Of a stretch of 5,377 nucleotides of DNA, positions 1 to 5,377 are shown in pieces. Under the pieces are notes generated by a model, which was not told where the DNA came from, made no database searches, and worked only from the letters and a program-made list of their open reading frames with translations. The DNA is taken from the NCBI GenBank assembly GCA_025356715.1, contig JANXRU010000326.1, positions 1 to 5,377 of the forward strand. The letters are read 5' to 3'. Position 1 is the stretch's first letter, and each line of letters begins with the position of its first letter. The position numbers and the translations under genes were made by a program. The DNA comes from Bacteroidota bacterium (lineage in GTDB: Bacteria > Bacteroidota > Bacteroidia > B-17B0 > B-17BO).

Positions 1-1578
1 ATCTTGTTTAGATGAAATATTTCGAATGGTTTGGGTAATCTCTTCTTCCGTAATAGAATCCAAAGCAGAAGTCGCTTCATCAAAAATTAATAAATGTGGG
101 TTTCTTAATAATGCTCTTGCTATTGATAAACGTTGTTTTTCGCCACCAGATACTTTAATACCCCCTTCGCCAATAGTGCTATTAATACCATTATCAGCAC
201 GTTTCAATAAATTCTGACAAGCAGATTTTTGCAATACATTTAAAATTTCCTCATCAGTTGCATCAGGTTTCACAAATAATAAATTGTCTTTAATAGTTCC
301 TGAAAATAACTGAGCGTCTTGCGTTACAAAACCTAATTGTTTACGTAACTCTTGTAAATCAATATCATTTGCGTTTTTTTCATTGTAATAAATTGTGCCT
401 TCTTGAGTGGTATATAATCCAACCAACATTTTTACGAGGGTTGTTTTACCGCTACCTGATGGGCCTACAAAGGCTATGGTTTCACCAACATTAGCAGAAA
501 ACGAAATATTTTTTACTGCATAACTTGAAGCAGTTTGATGCTTAAATGATATATTATCGAAACGTAAACTTTTAATATCTCCTAAAGGAATGGGGCTTAG
601 AGGCTTCGTCTCACTTTTTGACCCCATTAACTTCGCATAATTTTCCATAGAAGCTTTTGTTTCATTGTAAGTGATAATAACATTACCTAACTCTTGCATA
701 GGATTGAAAATGAAAAAGGAGAAAAACATTAAGGTTATTAAATCTCCAGGTAATATCGTTTTTTGAAATACATAATAATATAGCACAAAAACTAGGCAGG
801 TCCTTACAAAGTGAACCGTTGAGCCCTGAATAAAACTAAGACTTCGGATGAATCGTACTTTTTTTAATTCCAATCCTAAAATTTTAATTGTGGTTGTATT
901 TAAGCGATCTACTTCTTGATTGGTTAATCCTAAACTTTTCACTAATTCAATGTTTCTAAGTGATTCAGTGGTAGCACCAGCTAACGCAGTAGTTTCACCT
1001 AAAATGGTTTTTGAAATAATCTTTATTTTTTTTCCTAAAAAAGAACTAATCACTCCAATAATAGGAACCGTTGCTAAAAACAGCAACGACAATTTCCAAT
1101 CGAATTGCGTCACATAAAACATAACGAACCCAACACCAACAATAGACTGAAATACCAACGAAATAGCCAACGTTATAAATTTCTCACTATCTGTTTTTAC
1201 TTTTTGTAATTTACCTAAGGTTTCTCCACTACGCTGATCTTCAAAATCTTGATACGGTAGTTCTAATGCTTTTTTAATACCATTAGTGTACATATTAGCG
1301 CCTACACGCTGAATAATAATATTGGTAAAATAGTCTTGAAAATTTTTAGCAATACGCGATACCATAGCAGCGCCTATAGATAAAAGCAACCAAGGAACAA
1401 TTGCTCTAATGAACTCTGAAGAATCTTTAAATGTTCCAATTTTAATTGCCACATTATTAATGGCCTTACCTGTGATAATAGAATCACTTAAAGAAAAACA
1501 AATATTGATCGACGCTAATCCTAAAGCTAAAAATAAATAAAGTTTATAGAGTTTAATGTTGTTATATAAAATTTTCAT
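1..1578 (-). CDS. ABC exporter, fused permease and ATPase (C-terminus outside window)
   Basis: This is a type I ABC exporter half-transporter of the MsbA/LapB-like kind, which would work as an inner-membrane homodimer driven by ATP hydrolysis. The visible 526 residues hold an N-terminal six-helix membrane domain (hydrophobic stretches from about residue 8 to 310) and a nucleotide-binding domain. Motifs seen are Walker A GPSGSGKT (372-379, Lys378), Q-loop Gln420 in VTQDAQLF, signature SGGEKQR (477-483), Walker B LLIFDEATSALDS with Asp500 and catalytic Glu501, and the D-loop. The window ends just before the H-loop histidine, so roughly 50 residues are missing compared with the usual 570-600. 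The start is the first ATG after an in-frame TAA at 1591-1593; there is no Shine-Dalgarno sequence. The substrate (lipid, peptide or drug) cannot be told from sequence. The class assignment is firm; the exact subfamily is not. Confidence 0.95.
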   Translation of the reverse strand, partial: MKILYNNIKLYKLYLFLALGLASINICFSLSDSIITGKAINNVAIKIGTFKDSSEFIRAIVPWLLLSIGAAMVSRIAKNFQDYFTNIIIQRVGANMYTNGIKKALELPYQDFEDQRSGETLGKLQKVKTDSEKFITLAISLVFQSIVGVGFVMFYVTQFDWKLSLLFLATVPIIGVISSFLGKKIKIISKTILGETTALAGATTESLRNIELVKSLGLTNQEVDRLNTTTIKILGLELKKVRFIRSLSFIQGSTVHFVRTCLVFVLYYYVFQKTILPGDLITLMFFSFFIFNPMQELGNVIITYNETKASMENYAKLMGSKSETKPLSPIPLGDIKSLRFDNISFKHQTASSYAVKNISFSANVGETIAFVGPSGSGKTTLVKMLVGLYTTQEGTIYYNEKNANDIDLQELRKQLGFVTQDAQLFSGTIKDNLLFVKPDATDEEILNVLQKSACQNLLKRADNGINSTIGEGGIKVSGGEKQRLSIARALLRNPHLLIFDEATSALDSITEEEITQTIRNISSKQD

Positions 1579-1601
1579 GAATGTAATCTGTTAGTAAAAT
1601 A

Positions 1602-1615
1602 GATGTTGTAACATC
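1602..1615. repeat. 14-bp inverted repeat at the exporter's predicted transcription start
   Basis: GATGTT (1602-1607) and AACATC (1610-1615) are perfect 6-bp inverted arms around a 2-bp centre. The element abuts the candidate -7 box of the exporter promoter, sharing one base with it, and would cover the transcription start. That placement fits a small repressor operator, but a match this short can also arise by chance in AT-rich DNA. Confidence 0.35.
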
Positions 1616-1649
1616 AAATTTACGGATTTGTTTTGTAATACGTTGCAAA
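1615..1649 (-). promoter_or_regulatory. Candidate Bacteroidetes-type promoter of the ABC exporter
   Basis: Read on the minus strand, TAAATTTG (1615-1622) matches the Bacteroidetes -7 consensus TAnnTTTG. A TTTG (1646-1649) lies 23 nt upstream, at the long end of the spacing known for the -33 element. It would give a leader of roughly 30 nt before the exporter ATG. A second -7 match, TAACTTTG (1646-1653), overlaps the proposed -33 box but has no good TTG at the right distance, so it is the weaker alternative. Pattern matching only. Confidence 0.45.
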
Positions 1650-1704
1650 GTTATAGAAAATCAAGTTCGTTTAGACGTTGGCATTTGCTTTCAAATAGTC
1701 ATTA

Positions 1705-2346
1705 TTAATTTAGGCACTTTTTGTAAATTGAAATTAATTTAAATTCGCCAGTCTTTTTATCAATATTTTTTTGATAAAGAGCAGAATCTGTCCAACCATG
1801 TTTTAAAGTTTTTAATTGATCTAAAAGACATGAATTGTCTTTGAAATGATTTTTTAAATTTTCTTCCGTAAGTTCAATAATTTCGGAATCTAAATTGTCG
1901 CTAAAGTAATAATATTGTGCTTTATAGCCGCCTCGGTAATATATAATTAATTTATCATTGGCAATTATTCGTGTTCTTGTTATAGCACCTTTTAGTCTAT
2001 AAAAATTATTATCATATAGTGGTGTAGAGTGGAAGCCTACTCTGAGTACTTTGTACCCCCAAACAGAATCCAATGGTAAAACTATTTTTTTTCCAAATTT
2101 CCTATTAAGTATAAATTTATTTGCATTACTTTCGATAGAAATTGGATATGGAAAGTCGCTTAAAGAATCTATTATTACGCCATGGTCCAATACTTGCTTG
2201 GATGAAAAAAACACTTCAACTACATCATAAAGCTTTGGTTGTTTTAATGAATCTTTTGAATTTGACACTTGACTTTTAACTGTGAAAGTATAGAGAACAA
2301 AAGAAAGTATTAAAAGGTGTATAGAAATAATTGTTTTTTTGTTCAT
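1705..2346 (-). CDS. Secreted protein of unknown function, 213 aa
   Basis: I do not recognise a named family. Residues 1-25 form a signal peptide: the basic start MNKK, a hydrophobic core at about 6-22, and a likely cleavage at VKS|Q26. The mature part looks like a small mixed alpha/beta domain rich in aromatic residues. It has a central DSVWGYK segment (93-99), a FYRL strand (116-119), IIYYRGGY (134-141), and a C-terminal LTEENLKNHF helix (159-168). Only Cys173 and Cys211 occur, so one disulfide is possible. From memory, the WGYK, YRL, then LT-x-x-NL order recurs in uncharacterised secreted Bacteroidetes proteins; this was not searched. The start follows an in-frame TAA at 2353-2355 and an A-rich leader with no Shine-Dalgarno sequence. 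The gene starts 32 bp after the 788-aa gene on the same strand and probably shares its transcript. It likely acts in the periplasm or at the surface. Confidence 0.85.
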   Translation of the reverse strand: MNKKTIISIHLLILSFVLYTFTVKSQVSNSKDSLKQPKLYDVVEVFFSSKQVLDHGVIIDSLSDFPYPISIESNANKFILNRKFGKKIVLPLDSVWGYKVLRVGFHSTPLYDNNFYRLKGAITRTRIIANDKLIIYYRGGYKAQYYYFSDNLDSEIIELTEENLKNHFKDNSCLLDQLKTLKHGWTDSALYQKNIDKKTGEFKLISIYKKCLN

Positions 2347-2378
2347 GTTTTTTTAATGCTTACGCCTAACTTCTTTTA

Positions 2379-4745
2379 TTATCTACAGCCAGCGTCTCTA
2401 TAATCTTTTTTAGCATTAGGGTTTTCCAATACTTGGAAGGACATGCGTGGCTCACCAAACAATTGGCAATAACGCTCTGGATTCTTTTCCTTAGCCTTAT
2501 GCAAAGCATCACTAAACGTACGGCTAAAGAATTTTTCAGGTAAATGAGATGCTATAGAGATATAACTAAATAATAAATTCTCACTAACATCAGGTACTTT
2601 CAAAAACGGCTCTAACATATTAGACGAAAATTTATAATCTTTTCCTCTTGTAAAAGCATAAGCTAACTTTAAAGCATTTTGCCAAGTTGCTTCTTTAAAA
2701 TTATAAAAACTTTTTATCTTAGTAATACAAGCTTCTATTAAAGGCTCTGCATTTTCGAGAGTATCCAAAGATTCCATAATTTTAAATTGCCATTCAATAT
2801 TTAAACCATCCACCAATTTTTTAGCAATTTTAGATTTATACAAGGCATCGATTTCTTGTTGCAATTTTTGTTGTTGTTCTTTAGTGCCTGTTGTAGAATC
2901 TAACACCACCGAACTATAAATTCTATTATAACGAAGGACATCATTAGTCGGATCTAATTTTTCTAAACGTTTAAGCTCTGTATAATCATCTTCATCAACA
3001 ATTCCGCTATTTCCTAAAAAATTGAAATACACTTTATTATTTAATAAGTTAGCAAAAGCAACATCGTTAGGTACTTTCATACTATCTAATACGTCTTCCG
3101 TATATTTCTTTTCTGCTTTTTTATTAAAAGCGTATTCCATAATTTTATATGCTTGCGCCATTTTATTTGCTTTTACTGCACGGTTAAAAGATACAACGGA
3201 AAATTTTTGCTCTTTATCGCCACTAATATCATACGTCACGTCCATTACAATTTGCGCAAAACGTTGTTTCTCCAAAACTGGCTCTAATTCTTTTAGCAAG
3301 CCACCATCTGCATTTATTTTCTTCACGGCTTTTTCCTTTCCCATTTTCACTAAATCAGCATACTTTCCATCTTCCATTTCCATTTCAAATAAATTCCAAG
3401 AATCTTTTGTTTCAATAGTAGGATTAATTTTATTATTCTGCATACTTTGTAAAACCTTCGTGACACTCTCTGCACGCTTGCGTTGCAATTTAGCATTGGC
3501 ATCCGCATTTCCTTCAATAGAAGAATAAGCATAAATGTATAACCCATCAATCATAAAATCAGGCTCATTCATGGCTTTAATAAAAGGTTGCACATCTTCT
3601 GTTTTAAATTCCGATTTATTTTTCTCGAATGGAATTGTGAAGTTTAAAATCGAACTTTCTGAGCGAGGCTCAAATGCAGGTTTTAATCCTATACTTTCTG
3701 GTGCTGGAATTAAACCAATAGGCGTATTACTTTCCTGATCCCCATTTTCAAGGTAACTACGTGTTAATGTTTTGCAAACATGCCCATCTTGTACTACTAT
3801 TAAATTAAGCTCATAAGGCCCAGTAATTTTTGGATTAAATTTCCCCATTTCTAATTTGAGTTTATTAATCTTTACTTTCTTCTTCGCTTTTTTATCTTGT
3901 ACAATTAAGTTTTTACTAAATACTTTTTCACTGTAAATAATTTTTTGCATCACCCCTTTATTCTGCAAATTATTATCAATGATGTTGTAATCTGCCTTTT
4001 CATACTGAGAACGCTGAACGACATCAACTGCTAAACCATCTTTTGTTTTTTTAAGTAAACGCTTAAGATCTTTTAAATTAGCATATTCTAAATAGATTTT
4101 CCCGTTTTCAACTTTCAACCCTTTCTGCAATACATCATAATTTTTCCATTTATCACAATTTTTACATGCCTTAACATCTGGTGCTAATAGTTTTTTTGAT
4201 TTCGTATTAAAGGGTACTGCTAATTCCTTTTTCTTTTTAGCGCCTTCATTAAAACTATCATAACCTCCAAATACAGCCACAGCATAAGCTTTTTTATCTC
4301 CAGCATCAGGCACACATTTAATTCCTATCATCATAAATTGCGGGCTTAACAAAATCACTTTATCTTTTTTGTTGTTTTCCCAACGAGTCCAAATTACCTT
4401 TGCAACTTGGTCGGTTTTATAATCATCTCTACCTTTACTAATAGGAGCATTCATCGCTAACTCTTCTCCCTTTTTAGTTCCACCAACTTTAACAATATTT
4501 TTTTTTGCTTTTTCCGGATCAACTTTTACTTGTCCAGATTTCGACATTTTTTTTGCGTCAATTTCAGCAGCATTAATTAATATCTGATTAACCTCAAAGG
4601 TATCAAGCCCATTAGCTAATCTAAATTTATTTAACTCACGTACTAAACAATTAGGTAGCTCGTCAATGTTAAAATCACTTTTTTGTTGAGAGGATAAAGA
4701 GAAAGAAAGTCCAATAAATAAAATAGAAAATAAAATATACTTCAT
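2379..4745 (-). CDS. Secreted CAP-like / OmpA-like multidomain protein, 788 aa
   Basis: This appears to be an exported envelope protein. Residues 1 to about 19 are a signal peptide (MKYILF, hydrophobic core, then SLSSQQ). Residues 30-162 resemble a CAP/SCP domain: an LVRELNKFR helix, the alanine-rich helix near 58-67, KGEELAM (92-98, matching the conserved GE of CAP), QVAKVIW (113-119) and LLSPQFMMIGI (132-142), but no histidine. A central region (about 180-345) of unknown function carries CKNC (194-197) and a DVVQRSQY segment (241-248). Residues about 366-506 follow the OmpA-like order: strand LNFTIPF, helix, IYAYSSIEG, N417 to RKRAESV with Arg424, and a final strand FAQIVMDVTYD. There is a long insertion before that strand, and Ser409 sits where OmpA has its ligand-binding Asp. 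Residues about 515-760 are alpha-helical, perhaps TPR-like, and the C-terminus carries Cys760 and Cys787. Cell-wall association is plausible but unproven. Exact function is unknown. Confidence 0.85.
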   Translation of the reverse strand: MKYILFSILFIGLSFSLSSQQKSDFNIDELPNCLVRELNKFRLANGLDTFEVNQILINAAEIDAKKMSKSGQVKVDPEKAKKNIVKVGGTKKGEELAMNAPISKGRDDYKTDQVAKVIWTRWENNKKDKVILLSPQFMMIGIKCVPDAGDKKAYAVAVFGGYDSFNEGAKKKKELAVPFNTKSKKLLAPDVKACKNCDKWKNYDVLQKGLKVENGKIYLEYANLKDLKRLLKKTKDGLAVDVVQRSQYEKADYNIIDNNLQNKGVMQKIIYSEKVFSKNLIVQDKKAKKKVKINKLKLEMGKFNPKITGPYELNLIVVQDGHVCKTLTRSYLENGDQESNTPIGLIPAPESIGLKPAFEPRSESSILNFTIPFEKNKSEFKTEDVQPFIKAMNEPDFMIDGLYIYAYSSIEGNADANAKLQRKRAESVTKVLQSMQNNKINPTIETKDSWNLFEMEMEDGKYADLVKMGKEKAVKKINADGGLLKELEPVLEKQRFAQIVMDVTYDISGDKEQKFSVVSFNRAVKANKMAQAYKIMEYAFNKKAEKKYTEDVLDSMKVPNDVAFANLLNNKVYFNFLGNSGIVDEDDYTELKRLEKLDPTNDVLRYNRIYSSVVLDSTTGTKEQQQKLQQEIDALYKSKIAKKLVDGLNIEWQFKIMESLDTLENAEPLIEACITKIKSFYNFKEATWQNALKLAYAFTRGKDYKFSSNMLEPFLKVPDVSENLLFSYISIASHLPEKFFSRTFSDALHKAKEKNPERYCQLFGEPRMSFQVLENPNAKKDYRDAGCR

Positions 4746-4925
4746 AGTGTTTAGTTTATCAACAAATATTAAAAAAAGTAGTTACAAAGCCATTTAAGAG
4801 TATAAACAAACTATTAACAAATCAAACTTCCTACATATTTCCTACAAAATACCATCAACTATTTAGCATCAATTACTTATATTCGTCATCTAAAACCGAA
4901 TTCAACTTTATTTACATAGATAATA
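4746..4925. promoter_or_regulatory. Divergent intergenic region between the secreted-protein unit and the carboxylase
   Basis: These 180 bp must hold the start signals for the 788-aa gene (leftward) and the carboxylase gene (rightward), since the two diverge with no other gene between them. On the plus strand TATATTCG (4878-4885) matches TAnnTTTG except for one base, about 40 nt before the carboxylase ATG, but no TTG lies at the right distance upstream. On the minus strand several TTTG-containing runs occur without a clean -7 box. The region is very AT-rich, and no RNA gene or small ORF is visible in it. Confidence 0.5.
4828..4846. repeat. Tandem direct repeat TTCCTACA, 11-bp period
   Basis: TTCCTACA occurs at 4828-4835 and again at 4839-4846, with starts 11 bp apart, about one helical turn. 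Both copies sit near the middle of the divergent promoter region, where a regulator could contact them on the same DNA face. Two copies of 8 bp are suggestive only. Confidence 0.35.
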
Positions 4926-5377
4926 ATGAAAAAAATATTAATTGCCAATCGTGGAGAAATAGCATTACGGGTTATGCGCAGTGCAAAAGAAATGGGGATA
5001 CAAACTGTTGCTATCTATAGTGAGGCAGACCGCAACGCTCCCTTTGTACGCTATGCCGATGAAGCCGTTTGTGTTGGCCCACCACCAAGTGCACAATCGT
5101 ATTTACAAGCTGACAAGATTTTAGAAATATGTAAAACATTAGGTGTAGATGGTATTCATCCAGGTTATGGTTTTTTGTCCGAAAATGCTGATTTTGCGCG
5201 TAAAGTAAAGAAAGCCGGAATTACGTTTATTGGTCCAAGTGCAGAAGCCATGGACATGATGGGTGATAAATTAAGTGCGAAAGCAACCGCTAAAAAATAC
5301 AATGTACCTATGATTCCAGGATCAGACGGTGCCATTTCTGATTTAGCAGATGCAACCAAACTAGCCAAAGAAATTGG
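4926..5377 (+). CDS. Acyl-CoA carboxylase biotin carboxylase subunit (5' part; continues outside window)
   Basis: This is the N-terminal part of a biotin carboxylase, the ATP-grasp enzyme that carboxylates biotin with bicarbonate and ATP in acetyl-, propionyl- or related acyl-CoA carboxylases of the cytoplasm. The 150 visible codons cover the pre-ATP-grasp domain and the start of the ATP-binding domain: ANRGEIALRV (7-16), YSEADRNAP (31-39), ADEAVCVG (44-51), HPGYGFLSEN (78-87), FIGPS (101-105), MGDK with ATP-contacting Lys115, and VPMIPGSDG (127-135). The start is fixed by an in-frame TAG at 4917-4919, three codons upstream. No accB precedes it, and the MKKILIANRGEIALRVMR start with SEADRNAP is closer, as I recall, to the acetyl/propionyl-CoA carboxylase alpha subunits of flavobacteria than to their housekeeping AccC. 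The rest of the gene would settle this, because alpha subunits carry a C-terminal biotinyl domain and AccC stops near 450 residues. Confidence 0.93.
   Translation, partial: MKKILIANRGEIALRVMRSAKEMGIQTVAIYSEADRNAPFVRYADEAVCVGPPPSAQSYLQADKILEICKTLGVDGIHPGYGFLSENADFARKVKKAGITFIGPSAEAMDMMGDKLSAKATAKKYNVPMIPGSDGAISDLADATKLAKEI

Noticed and set aside
26..217. 63-codon plus-strand frame over the start of the window
   Set aside because: It lies antisense to the Walker B and signature region of the ABC transporter, whose motifs are unambiguous on the minus strand.
1683..1696. Hairpin ATTTG-CTTT-CAAAT after the 213-aa gene as a terminator
   Set aside because: The stem is only 5 bp with a single G-C pair, and no T-run follows it in the direction of transcription.
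3022..3528. 168-codon open frame on the plus strand inside the 788-aa gene
   Set aside because: It is antisense to a well-supported secreted protein. The Phe/Ser-rich translation is what lysine- and glutamate-rich AT-biased codons give on the opposite strand, and it has no recognisable domain.
4746..4830. TTTG-containing runs on the minus strand as the promoter of the 788-aa gene
   Set aside because: None matches TAnnTTTG fully. The nearest, TGGCTTTG, has one mismatch and no TTG at a suitable distance, so no specific promoter is called.
5165..5368. 67-codon minus-strand frame at the right edge
   Set aside because: It is antisense to the biotin carboxylase coding sequence, which has clear family motifs throughout.

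Overview
The window is AT-rich, translation starts lack Shine-Dalgarno sequences, and one candidate promoter fits the Bacteroidetes TAnnTTTG type. Together with the protein style (secreted proteins ending their signal peptides in S-Q, an OmpA-like fold with an EG motif in place of the usual Asp), this points to a member of Bacteroidetes, most likely a flavobacterium. That assignment is inference; no rRNA or other marker gene is present.

Layout, left to right. (1) Positions 1-1578, minus strand: the first 526 codons of a fused permease/ATPase ABC exporter whose C-terminus runs off the left edge. (2) 1579-1704: a 126-bp gap with a candidate promoter for the exporter and a short perfect inverted repeat against its -7 box. 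(3) 1705-2346, minus: a 213-aa secreted protein of unknown function. (4) 2379-4745, minus: a 788-aa secreted protein with an N-terminal CAP/SCP-like domain, a central unknown region containing a CxxC motif, an OmpA-like domain and a long helical tail. (5) 4746-4925: a divergent intergenic region holding two copies of an 8-bp direct repeat. (6) 4926 to the right edge, plus: the first 150 codons of a biotin-dependent carboxylase alpha subunit (biotin carboxylase domain).

The 788-aa and 213-aa genes lie head to tail with 32 bp between them and both encode exported proteins, so they are probably co-transcribed from the divergent region. The exporter seems to have its own promoter, and the carboxylase is transcribed away from the rest. 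Nothing shows a shared pathway among exporter, envelope proteins and carboxylase; this looks like ordinary chromosomal sequence without mobile elements, RNA genes or CRISPR. The most unusual item is the domain combination of the 788-aa protein, in which both the CAP-like and the OmpA-like domains lack residues that define the active or ligand-binding sites of the classical families.
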